DNA of 32,123 nt, from assembly GCA_002026005.1 (NCBI GenBank), contig MWOX01000132.1, forward strand, positions 1 to 32,123, read 5' to 3'. Under the pieces are notes generated by a model. The model had not been told where the DNA came from. It worked only from the letters and a program-made list of their open reading frames with translations, and did no database searches. A program made the position numbers and the translations under genes. This DNA comes from Prochlorococcus sp. HOT208_60m_808M21 (lineage in GTDB: Bacteria; Cyanobacteriota; Cyanobacteriia; PCC-6307; Cyanobiaceae). Shown in pieces: positions 8,388 to 17,900 of the stretch (position 1 is its first letter; each line of letters opens with the position of its first letter).

Positions 8388-9323
8388 TTATCCTCTACAT
8401 TTATAAACTCCAAACTCCATTAAACCTTTTCTAAATGCCCAATTCATGAGAAGTATTGTTGGAATCTCTCTAATCGACTTAACTATCGCAAATGGACCAA
8501 GTGACAAAATTACGAAGGGTCTTCTAATTCCTTCAATAATGGAGTCGTACCATGAAGGATTTGTATAGGAATTCCAATTTTCAGAAATAACTCTTCCTGA
8601 ACTATTTTCGTTAGTTCTAAGAATGTTATTAAATTCGTTAATGCTAATAAAATTAGGATGTACCCATTGTTCAAGTAATTGTTTAAGGACTAACTTTTCA
8701 AAAAATGATGGAGGGTATTCCCCAAGGTCTCTTGAGTTCCAATCAGCCAAAGCTAAATAACCTCCGGGTCTTAAAGTTCTAAGCATTTCATCTGCAAACC
8801 TAGTTTTATCATTCATGTGTGCACCAGCTTCAACACTCCAGACGGCATCAAATGATCCATCTTCAAATTTCAAATCCAAAGCATCCATAACTTGGAAAGT
8901 GCAATTTAGCTCATGAGGAGTAAGTTCTCGTGCTCTTTTAACTTGAGCAGGACTAATTGTAATGCCAGTAACATTAAACCCATAATATTCTGCAAGAATC
9001 CTAGAACTTCCCCCTATTCCACAACCTACATCAAGTATTCTGGATCCCTGTGGTAATTTATCTAAACCACTCCATTTGACTAATTCATGAACGAACTGAA
9101 CTTTAGCTTTCCTAAAATCAATATTTTTTGCCTCTGAAGGATAAAAACCCAAATGTATATGTTCTCCCCATAATCTCTCAAGTAATTTATCCTGGGTCCA
9201 AGCATCATACGCAGAAGCTACTGTACCAGTAGAAATATATTTTCTAGCATTATTTCTCCAAACTATAGTTAGGACTAGAATGAGTAAAACTATTAAAAAA
9301 AAAGGGAATAATAATTCAAACAT
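8388..9323 (-). CDS. MPBQ/MSBQ-type methyltransferase (plastoquinone/tocopherol)
   Basis: The 311-residue protein has an N-terminal membrane anchor (about 2-22). A class I SAM methyltransferase domain follows, with DVGCGIGGSSRILAEYYGFN and VTGITISPAQVKRA. The C-terminus is distinctive (KSIREIPTILLMNWAFRKGL). From memory it closely follows Synechocystis Sll0418, which methylates 2-methyl-6-phytyl-benzoquinol and the solanesyl analogue in tocopherol and plastoquinone synthesis. A gamma-tocopherol methyltransferase is the main alternative, but the anchor and tail favour MPBQ/MSBQ. Its start codon directly abuts the stop of the upstream Lon-domain gene, suggesting translational coupling. Confidence 0.85.
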   Translation of the reverse strand: MFELLFPFFLIVLLILVLTIVWRNNARKYISTGTVASAYDAWTQDKLLERLWGEHIHLGFYPSEAKNIDFRKAKVQFVHELVKWSGLDKLPQGSRILDVGCGIGGSSRILAEYYGFNVTGITISPAQVKRARELTPHELNCTFQVMDALDLKFEDGSFDAVWSVEAGAHMNDKTRFADEMLRTLRPGGYLALADWNSRDLGEYPPSFFEKLVLKQLLEQWVHPNFISINEFNNILRTNENSSGRVISENWNSYTNPSWYDSIIEGIRRPFVILSLGPFAIVKSIREIPTILLMNWAFRKGLMEFGVYKCRG

Positions 9324-9980
9324 TTAATTTTCTTTTATATCAGGAAAACTCTCTTTCAATGCTGTTCTTGCTGCAAGTTGTTTTCTTGTATGATCAAGCA
9401 TTTCATATTCTCTTTGCAAACGAGTAAAAGTATTTCTCTCCTCAAGGAGTCTTTGCTGTTCTTCAGCAACAGGGCCGCCCAAATGAGCTCCTATCCAAAA
9501 TGATAAATCCATTGGGTTGTCAGGTAATTTATCAGGTAAACTTTTCTTAGTATTAGTCAATTTACTCGTTAAATTAATAACATCAGTAAGTGCTTCTTTT
9601 ACTGAATCTTTTAAAGAATCTAATTTTTGCAAATCATCAATATTATTATCGCTAATCCAACTAACCATCGCAGAACAAAATGGCGTCGAGCGGGTAATTT
9701 CTAAAACTTGGAATCTTTGTTGGCCGAGAGTGATAATATTACTTCTCCCATCCTCTGCGGTTTGATGTTTTAAAATTTGGGCACAACATCCAACATTAGC
9801 CATACTTTTAGTGGTTGGATCCCACTTAATCACTCCAAACATAGAATCACTTTCAAGAACGGATTGGAGCATAATCCTATATCTCGATTCAAAAATATGT
9901 AAAGGCAATACTTCTTGAGGAAAAAGGACTACCTCTGGCAAAGGAAATAAAGGTAATTCCCTTACTGAGAGTTCTCCCAT
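9324..9980 (-). CDS. Lon N-terminal (LAN/PUA-like) domain protein
   Basis: The 218-residue protein matches the substrate-binding N-domain of Lon protease: RELPLFPLPEVVLFPQEVLPLHIFESRYR, then FGVIKWD, GCCAQI and GQQRFQVLEI. It has no AAA+ or Ser-Lys protease domain. A C-terminal helical region (QRLLEERNTFTRLQREYEML) may coil. Stand-alone Lon-N proteins are widespread in cyanobacteria; their role is unproven, and folding or turnover of partner proteins is a guess. It lies on the same strand, 56 bases after rpsJ, and is joined without gap to the methyltransferase gene. Confidence 0.85.
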   Translation of the reverse strand: MGELSVRELPLFPLPEVVLFPQEVLPLHIFESRYRIMLQSVLESDSMFGVIKWDPTTKSMANVGCCAQILKHQTAEDGRSNIITLGQQRFQVLEITRSTPFCSAMVSWISDNNIDDLQKLDSLKDSVKEALTDVINLTSKLTNTKKSLPDKLPDNPMDLSFWIGAHLGGPVAEEQQRLLEERNTFTRLQREYEMLDHTRKQLAARTALKESFPDIKEN

Positions 9981-10036
9981 TTAAACCTCATCTCATTTAA
10001 TTTATACTAATCAATTTAGGTCGGTTTCGGGATTTA

Positions 10037-10357
10037 TTAAAGTTTAACTTCTATATCTACACCACTAGGGAGATCTAGTTTCATTAAAGCATCAATAGTT
10101 TTTGCAGAAGGACTGTAGATATCTATTATTCTTCGATGTGTTCTTGTTTCGAAATGCTCTCTAGAATCTTTATCAACATGTGGTGATCTTAGGACACAAT
10201 AAATCTTCCTTTTTGTAGGTAAAGGTATTGGACCTATTGCTGAGGCAGAAGTAGTATCAGCAGTTTGGATTATTTTGTCGCAAGATAAATCAAGCATTCT
10301 TCTATCAAACGCTTTGAGCCTTATTCTTATTTTTTGTTGTGCAATTGATGCAGTCAT
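10037..10357 (-). CDS. rpsJ: 30S ribosomal protein S10
   Basis: S10 is a component of the 30S head and the NusE partner in antitermination. The 106 residues are normal length. Recognisable parts are [44 protein letters not shown] and [11 protein letters not shown]. It is the last ribosomal gene of the str cluster here, as commonly seen in cyanobacteria. A perfect 10-bp hairpin stands 20 bases before its ATG, between tuf and rpsJ. Confidence 0.97.
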   Translation of the reverse strand: MTASIAQQKIRIRLKAFDRRMLDLSCDKIIQTADTTSASAIGPIPLPTKRKIYCVLRSPHVDKDSREHFETRTHRRIIDIYSPSAKTIDALMKLDLPSGVDIEVKL

Positions 10358-10377
10358 AGTTTCAAATAACTTTAGTG

Positions 10378-10403
10378 AAGGGTCATTGATTAAAATGACC
10401 CTT
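10378..10403 (-). promoter_or_regulatory. Perfect 10-bp hairpin in the tuf-rpsJ spacer
   Basis: AAGGGTCATT (10378-10387) and AATGACCCTT (10394-10403) are exact inverted copies around a 6-base loop. In the minus-strand transcript the hairpin ends 20 bases before the rpsJ ATG. It is followed by CACTAAAG and not a U-run, so it is not a standard intrinsic terminator. An RNase processing site, a 3'-end stabiliser for tuf mRNA, or a translational control element for rpsJ would all fit. Confidence 0.55.
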
Positions 10404-10456
10404 GTCCATAAACCTATATTAGAGGATTGAGGTTAAGTTTCTAAAATTAAAATTTA

Positions 10457-11656
10457 TTATTTGAGTATTTTAGAAACAACTCCAGCACCGATAGTACGTC
10501 CACCTTCACGTATGGCGAATCGCATACCTTGTTCAATAGCTACTGGACAAATTAATTCTCCAGTCATCTTAATTCTGTCTCCTGGCATAACCATTTCAAC
10601 ATTAGAGCCATCATCTGAAGTAAATGCGGTTATTTGACCTGTCACATCAGTTGTTCTGATGTAGAACTGGGGTCTATATCCTGCAAAGAAAGGAGTATGT
10701 CTTCCACCTTCTTCTTTTTTGAGAACATAAACTTCCCCTTCAAACTGAGTATGCGGGGTAATAGATCCTTTCTTCACAAGAACCATTCCTCTCTCAATAT
10801 CTTCTTTCTGGACACCACGCAAAAGTAAACCAACATTATCGCCAGCCATACCTTCGTCAAGGAGTTTTCGGAACATTTCAACTCCAGTAACAGTTGTAAT
10901 TCTTGTATCTCTTATTCCAACTATTTCTACTTCTTCTCCAACCTTAACTTTACCTCTCTCAATTCTTCCAGTAGCAACAGTTCCTCTACCAGTAATCGAG
11001 AAAACGTCTTCAACTGCCATCAAGAATGGTTTATCAACTTCTCTTTCTGGCTCAGGGATACTAGCATCAACTGCTTTCATTAGCTCTTCAATCTTTGATT
11101 CCCAAGTAGAATCGCCTTCGAGAGCTTTTAAACCTGAAACTTGAACTATAGGAATGTCATCTCCAGGGAAGTCATAACTATCTAACAGTTCCCTAATTTC
11201 CATTTCAACAAGTTCAATTATTTCTTCATCATCGACCATATCGCACTTATTAAGAGCAACTACAAGAGCAGGAACTCCAACCTGTTTAGCTAAAAGAATA
11301 TGCTCTTTAGTTTGAGCCATAGGACCATCTGTAGCTGCACAAACTAGAATAGCTCCATCCATCTGGGCGGCCCCTGTGATCATGTTTTTCACATAATCAG
11401 CATGCCCTGGGCAATCGACATGAGCATAATGTCTGCCTTCTGTTTCATATTCAACATGAGCTGTATTAATGGTAATGCCACGCTCTCTTTCTTCAGGAGC
11501 ACCATCAATGTCTCCATAGTCTTGAGCTTGTGCTTGACCTTTTTTGGCTAATACATTTGTAATAGCAGCTGTTAGTGTTGTTTTTCCATGATCAACATGG
11601 CCAATAGTACCTATGTTGACATGTGGTTTGTTTCTTTCGAACTTCTCGCGAGCCAT
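10457..11656 (-). CDS. tuf: Translation elongation factor Tu
   Basis: EF-Tu delivers aminoacyl-tRNA to the ribosome as a GTP complex. The 399-residue protein has the G1 loop [10 protein letters not shown], the effector segment [35 protein letters not shown] and SGLKALEG, followed by domains 2 and 3 ending [14 protein letters not shown]. The short insert [12 protein letters not shown] is usual for cyanobacteria and plastids. The gene starts 45 bases after fusA in the str operon and is intact. Confidence 0.98.
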   Translation of the reverse strand: MAREKFERNKPHVNIGTIGHVDHGKTTLTAAITNVLAKKGQAQAQDYGDIDGAPEERERGITINTAHVEYETEGRHYAHVDCPGHADYVKNMITGAAQMDGAILVCAATDGPMAQTKEHILLAKQVGVPALVVALNKCDMVDDEEIIELVEMEIRELLDSYDFPGDDIPIVQVSGLKALEGDSTWESKIEELMKAVDASIPEPEREVDKPFLMAVEDVFSITGRGTVATGRIERGKVKVGEEVEIVGIRDTRITTVTGVEMFRKLLDEGMAGDNVGLLLRGVQKEDIERGMVLVKKGSITPHTQFEGEVYVLKKEEGGRHTPFFAGYRPQFYIRTTDVTGQITAFTSDDGSNVEMVMPGDRIKMTGELICPVAIEQGMRFAIREGGRTIGAGVVSKILK

Positions 11657-11701
11657 TTTGAATTAAAGAATCGAGGGTTTAAGAGTTTTTTTGTTTAGAG
11701 A

Positions 11702-13778
11702 TCAGGAGTTGCCCTGATTCTTGGAAATGATAGCTTCAGCAACATTACGAGGAACTTCTTCATAATTTGCGAACTCCATTGAAAATATACCCCGACCTTG
11801 AGTCATTGATCGGAGTTGAGTGGCATAACCGAACATTTCGGCTAAGGGCACTTTGGCCTGTACCTTAGACAATCCATCGTCAACAGATTGTCCTTCTACT
11901 TGACCTCTTCTGGAAGAGAGATCACCAATTACAGATCCAAGAAAATCGTCGGGGCTTTCAACCTCAACTTTCATCATAGGCTCTAAAAGGACAGGATTAC
12001 ATTTTTTTAACCCCGTCTTTAAAAGCCATGGAACCTGCAATTTTGAAGGCCATTTCAGATGAGTCTACATCGTGGAATGAACCATCGACTAGTGTTACTT
12101 TTACATCAATGAGTGGATAACCGGCAAGAACACCAGATTCACAGGTCTCTTTCATTCCATTAGATGCAGGTCCAATATACTCTTTTGGTACAGCTCCACC
12201 AACAATTTTGTTTACAAATTCGAAACCTTTACCAACTTCAGCAGGTTCCATTTCAATAATGACATGACCATATTGACCTTTACCTCCAGTCTGTCTTGCA
12301 TATTTACCTTCACCTTTAGAACTAGACCTAATAGTTTCTCTATATGAAACCTGTGGAGCTCCTATATTTGCTTCAACTTTAAATTCCCTTAACATTCTGT
12401 CAACAAGGATTTCTAAGTGCAACTCACCCATACCTGCAATAACAGTTTGATTTGTCTCAGGATCTGTACTTACCCTGAAGGTTGGATCCTCTTCAGACAA
12501 AGCAGTTAATGCTTTTGATAATTTTTCCATATCGCCTTTTGTTTTTGGCTCAACCGCTACTGAGATAACTGGTTCAGGGATAAACAATGTCTCCAAAACT
12601 ATTGGATCTTCTGTGTTACACAAAGTGTCTCCAGTTGTTGTGTTCTTAAGGCCTAATACAGCTCCTAAATCCCCAGCCCTCAATTCATCAACCTCCTCTC
12701 TTTCATCAGCCTTAAGAATCACTAATCTAGAAATTCTCTCTTTAGCATCCTTAGTAGAATTCATTACATAACTTCCCTTTGAAAGAACACCTGAATACAT
12801 TCTTACAAAAGTTAATTTCCCATAGGGATCTGACATCACTTTGAAAGCTAATGCACTGAAAGGAGCATTATCATCTGAAGGTCTAATATCTTCTTTGCCA
12901 CTTGGCAAAACACCTTGTATTGGTTTCACATCAACTGGAGCTGGCAAGTAATCAACTACAGCATCTAATACAAGTTGGACACCTTTATTTTTAAAAGCTG
13001 AGCCGCATAATACTGGAACCAATCCATGTTTTAAAACTCCTTCTCTAATACCTTTTTTAAGTTGCTCTTCAGATAATTCTCCTGTTTCGAGAAATATTTC
13101 TATTAACTCTTCATCATTTTCTGCAACACTTTCCATTAACTTTAATCTCCACTCAGCAGCTTCGTCCTCCATGTCAGATGGAATTGGTGCTTCTTCAATA
13201 TCAGTACCTAGATCGTTTTTGTAAAGATATGCTTTGTTGGCTACTAAATCAATAATGCCTGTAAGATCACCTTCAGCCCCAATAGGTAACTGGATTGGAA
13301 GTGCATTTGCCTTTAGTCGATCTTTAATTTGCTTATTAACCTTTAAAAAATCCGCACCAGTTCTGTCCATTTTGTTAACAAAAACCATTCTTGGAACAGA
13401 GTATCTATCTGCTTGTCGCCAAACCGTTTCGGATTGAGGCTGAACTCCACCAACTGCGCAAAATACAGCTATGACTCCATCCAAGACACGCATTGATCTT
13501 TCAACTTCAATAGTAAAGTCAACGTGTCCAGGAGTATCAATAATATTAATCCTATGATCTTGCCAACTAGTTGATATTGCAGCAGCAGTAATAGTTATTC
13601 CTCTTTCTCTTTCTTGATCCATCCAATCTGTTACTGCAGCACCATCATGAACTTCTCCTATTTTATGAACTACACCTGAATAAAATAAAATTCTTTCAGT
13701 TGTTGTTGTCTTACCTGCATCAATATGAGCGGCTATACCTATGTTCCGTACTCGTTCTAGGGGAAAGTCGCGTGCCAA
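11702..13778 (-). CDS. fusA: Elongation factor G, frameshifted by one extra A
   Basis: EF-G drives GTP-dependent ribosomal translocation. The first 593 codons contain [35 protein letters not shown] and NKMDRTG, then domains II-IV. The frame ends prematurely at GVKKM-stop (11997). The remainder continues in another frame from [22 protein letters not shown] to TGA at 11702, giving the rest of domain IV and domain V. The break lies in a run of seven A on the coding strand (T7 at 12002-12008); six A restores VKKCNPVL and a 691-residue EF-G, the normal length. The start is TTG (13776-13778), supported by the family opening [20 protein letters not shown]. An essential gene is unlikely to be dead, so a sequencing error or slippage rescue is more likely than true loss. 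Confidence 0.95.
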
Positions 13779-13874
13779 TTTTAAAGCTCCAAATAAAATA
13801 ATTTTTGATTAGTGTAGTTCACCCTATAAGCAAACTTTAATAATAATAAACTACTTAAGTGCCTTTTGATGAAA

Positions 13875-14345
13875 TTAATATCTGTAATGCGCAAAAGCTT
13901 TATTAGCTTCTGCCATTTTATGAGTATCTTCTCTTTTTTTAACGGCACTGCCTGTTTCATTTGCTGCATCCATCAACTCGCCAGCAAGTTTTTGGGACAT
14001 GCTTTTTCCATTTCTTGCACGAGAGAATGTAACAAGCCATCTTAATGCCATAGCCGTACCCCTCTCTTGGCGAACTTCCATAGGTACTTGATATGTTGCA
14101 CCACCAACTCTTCTAGCTCTTACCTCGACAAGAGGAGTAGCATTTTTTACAGCTGTTTCAAATAATTCCACTGCATTACCACCTGTTCTCTCGCTTATTA
14201 AAGAAAACGCATCAGACAATATTCTTTGAGCTGTAGATTTTTTACCATGTTTCATCAATCGAGAAATCATCATTGAAGCAAGACGACTATTAAATTGAGG
14301 ATCAGGCAGAACTGGTCTTTTTACTGCTGCATTACGACGTGACAT
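13875..14345 (-). CDS. rpsG: 30S ribosomal protein S7
   Basis: S7 nucleates assembly of the 30S head and contacts the E site. It has 156 residues, standard length. The sequence opens [20 protein letters not shown] and has [29 protein letters not shown] and the C-terminal [13 protein letters not shown]. It starts 26 bases downstream of rpsL and is followed by a 96-base spacer before fusA. Confidence 0.97.
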   Translation of the reverse strand: MSRRNAAVKRPVLPDPQFNSRLASMMISRLMKHGKKSTAQRILSDAFSLISERTGGNAVELFETAVKNATPLVEVRARRVGGATYQVPMEVRQERGTAMALRWLVTFSRARNGKSMSQKLAGELMDAANETGSAVKKREDTHKMAEANKAFAHYRY

Positions 14346-14371
14346 AATTTAAAAAAAGTGATGTTTGCAAA

Positions 14372-14746
14372 TTAATCTTTTGGAGCTTTTGCTCCATACT
14401 TAGATCTGGATTGACGTCTATCTTTGACTCCAGCCGTATCTAAAGTTCCTCTTATTATATGATATCTAACTCCTGGCAAATCCTTGACTCTTCCACCTCT
14501 AAGTAGCACTACAGAATGTTCTTGCAAATTATGTCCAATCCCAGGAATATAGGCAGTTACTTCGAAACCAGAGGTTAATCTAACCCTAGCAACTTTCCTC
14601 AAAGCTGAATTAGGCTTCTTTGGTGTTGATGTATAGACTCTTGTACATACCCCTCTTCTTTCAGGGCAAGCTTTTAATGCAGGAGATTTTGTTTTCTTTG
14701 TCAGACGTTTTCTTTCTGAACCTACTAATTGTGAGATGGTGGGCAT
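14372..14746 (-). CDS. rpsL: 30S ribosomal protein S12
   Basis: S12 is the decoding-centre protein of the 30S subunit. The 124 residues include the two conserved loops [17 protein letters not shown] and [15 protein letters not shown]. It is the first gene of the str operon, so the operon promoter should lie in the 194-base gap shared with the divergent gltB. Confidence 0.98.
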   Translation of the reverse strand: MPTISQLVGSERKRLTKKTKSPALKACPERRGVCTRVYTSTPKKPNSALRKVARVRLTSGFEVTAYIPGIGHNLQEHSVVLLRGGRVKDLPGVRYHIIRGTLDTAGVKDRRQSRSKYGAKAPKD

Positions 14747-14816
14747 CTATTAAACTTAGATAAAAATAAACATTTAACTATCATAACCTTTTAAGAGCAC
14801 CAACTAAAAGTTTTTA

Positions 14817-14822
14817 ATTATA
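14817..14822 (-). promoter_or_regulatory. Candidate -10 box for the str operon
   Basis: TATAAT is read on the minus strand at 14822-14817, about 71 bases before the rpsL start. A start site near 14808 would give a leader of about 60 bases. No good -35 box is seen, which is common in AT-rich marine cyanobacteria. In such an AT-rich spacer a chance match is possible. Confidence 0.4.
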
Positions 14823-14897
14823 TTTTTTTTAAATTTGTCAAATTAAAATTCTTTGGTAAATATTCATTATCTTTAGATTTATTTTCGTATTTATTTT

Positions 14898-14903
14898 TAT
14901 AAT
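14898..14903 (+). promoter_or_regulatory. Candidate -10 box for gltB
   Basis: TATAAT lies 37 bases before the gltB ATG and would give a leader of about 30 bases. No consensus -35 is visible. A GTA-N8-TTA sequence at 14856-14869 only partly matches the NtcA site GTA-N8-TAC and is spaced too far from this box (28 bases rather than about 22). Confidence 0.4.
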
Positions 14904-14940
14904 AGGAATACATAAATAACTAAATAGTATTTAATAATCT

Positions 14941-17900
14941 ATGGGAGAGAGTATCAAAAGAATCGTTGGCCCATATCAAGATAGTTATTCCCCAAATGGA
15001 ATAATTGGGGAGAAAGATGCCTGCGGAGTTGGTTTCATAGCAAATATTAAAGGGGTAGAAAGCAATTGGATCCTAAAACAGTCCCTTAAAGGCCTTAACT
15101 GCATGGAACATAGAGGAGGTTGTGGAGGAGATAGTGATTCAGGAGATGGAGCGGGCATTTTATGTTCAATTCCATGGGGATATCTAGAAGAGGAGATTAA
15201 TCTAAAAAATAATCAAGATTTTAATAGAGGTTTAGGTATGGTTTTTATGCCTAATAAAAAAGAAAAAATTGAAGTATGTAAATCAATATGTGAACAAGAA
15301 GCAGAAAAATTAAAAGTCAAAAAAACATCTTGGAGAAAAGTACCTGTTAATAATAAAATCTTAGGTCCTTTAGCTAAAGCAAATGCTCCATTCATCTGTC
15401 AGTGGATTTTATATATAGATAAAAAAGATCATCAGGATGTTGAAAGGCTTTTATTTCAATTAAGGAAAAGAATTGAGAAAAAAATAAGAGAAACTTTCAA
15501 AAACGATGTTGGGCATTGTGAATTTTATTTTGCCTCACTAAGTTCTCAAACAGTTGTTTATAAAGGGATGGTTCGTTCTGAAATATTATCCGAGTTTTAT
15601 CAAGATCTAAAAGAAGAGAGTTTTAAAGTTTCATTTTCTGTTTATCATCGTAGATTTAGTACTAATACACTTCCAAAATGGCCGCTAGCTCAACCCATGA
15701 GATTTTTGGGTCATAATGGCGAAATAAATACTCTATTAGGTAATATCAACTGGGCTAAAGCTTCAGAAAGACATATTGATGATTTTTGGGGAGATTTATC
15801 TAATGAAATCAAGCCCATTGTAGATGTAAACAAAAGTGACTCATCAAATCTTGATGCAACCCTTGAAATCAATATTCGTTCAGGTCAGCCCATTACTGAC
15901 TCATTATTAAAACTTGTTCCTGAAGCATTTAGAGATCAACCAGAACTTGAGCAGAGAGAAGAGATAAAAGCTTTTTATGAATATTCTGCAAGCCTACAAG
16001 AAGCTTGGGATGGTCCAGCACTCCTTGTATTTGCTGATGGAAATTTTGTCGGAGCAACGCTTGATAGAAATGGCCTAAGACCAGCAAGATATTCAATCAC
16101 AAATGATGGTTTTGTAATAATGGGTTCTGAAACAGGAGTAGTAGATCTTGAAGAAGAAAGAGTAATAGAAAAAGGTCGATTAGGACCGGGACAAATGCTG
16201 GCAGTTGATTTTCATCAGAATAGAATCCTAAGAAATTGGGAAGTAAAATCTGAAGCCGCTCAAAGGCATGATTATAAAAATCTTCTAAGTAATAGAACTA
16301 TAAAAATTGAAAATAATGAATGGGTTAAAGACTGCAAACTTAAAGACCTTGAGTTGTTGCAGCAACAAACTGCATACGGTTTTTCAGCGGAAGATAATGA
16401 CCTTATCTTAGATTCAATGGCTTCATTAGCTAAAGAGCCTACTTATTGCATGGGCGACGACATCCCATTAGCAGTTCTCTCATCTAAGCCACATATTTTA
16501 TACGACTACTTTAAGCAAAGATTCGCGCAAGTTACTAATCCTCCTATTGACCCTCTTAGAGAAAAACTTGTAATGAGTTTAGAGATGCATCTAGGAGAAA
16601 GATGTACACCATTTGAAATTAAAGATGCTAAACCCTTTGTTCATTTACAAAGTCCGATTCTTAATGAGGAAGAACTCATTTCCATCAAAAAATCCAAAAT
16701 TAAATCCCAGACAATTTCAAGTTTGTTTGATTTAGAGGAAGGTATTCAAGGCTTAGAGAACCAATTAAAAGCAATTTGTAAACAGAGTGAGCTTTTTATA
16801 AATGAAGGTTGCTCTTTAATTATCATTTCAGATAAGGGAATTAATCCTAAAAAGACTTTTATACCTCCTTTACTTGCTGTTGGCGCAATTCATCATTATC
16901 TTCTTAAAAAAGAAATCAGGCTAAAAGCTTCTCTAATAATTGAGACTGGTCAATGTTGGAGCACACATCACTTAGCTTGTTTAATTGGATATGGAGCAAG
17001 TGCAGTTTGCCCTTGGTTGACCTTCGAAGCAGGTAGACACTGGTTAAAACATCCAAAAACACAAAAACTAATTGATAGCAAAAAAATAAATCCATTATCA
17101 ATAGTTGATGTCCAAGAAAATATTAAAAAAGCTTTAGAAGACGGTCTTAGAAAAATTCTCTCAAAAATTGGCATCTCACTTTTATCTAGTTACCATGGTG
17201 CACAAATTTTTGAAGCTGTAGGCCTTGGATCTGACTTAATAAAAATTGCTTTTGATGGTACAACAAGTCGTATCGCTGGCATTACATTAAAAGAATTAAC
17301 TAATGAAACACTTTCGATACATACGAAAGCCTATCCAGAGATCGATTTAAAGAAATTAGAATTTTTAGGATTTGTACAATTTAGAAATAATGGAGAATAT
17401 CATTCCAATAACCCAGAGATGTCCAAAGTTTTACATTCAGCTGTAAAACAAGGGCCAGGATACGATCATTTTGAAACTTACAAAAAACTTATTAGTAATA
17501 GACCGACAACATCTCTTAGAGATTTACTAACAATAAATTCAACAAGAAAAAGTATTCCATTAGAAGAAGTTGAAAGTGTTGAATCAATTTGCAAAAGGTT
17601 CTGTACTGGAGGAATGAGTTTAGGTGCTTTATCCAGAGAAGCGCATGAAGTTTTAGCTGTTGCAATGAATAGAATTGGCGGAAAAAGTAATAGTGGAGAA
17701 GGGGGAGAAGATCCTGCTCGTTTTAATGTTTTAAATGATATCGATGAAAATTCTCAGTCAGCGACGTTACCATTTATTAAAGGCTTAGAGAATGGAGACA
17801 CCGCATGCTCAGCCATTAAACAAATAGCATCAGGAAGATTTGGAGTTACCCCTGAATATCTAAGAAGTGGTAAACAACTCGAAATTAAAATGGCTCAAGG

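Noticed and set aside
14856..14869. NtcA-like GTA-N8-TTA upstream of gltB
   Set aside because: One half-site deviates from GTA-N8-TAC and the gap to the candidate -10 box is 28 bases, longer than the usual 22-24.
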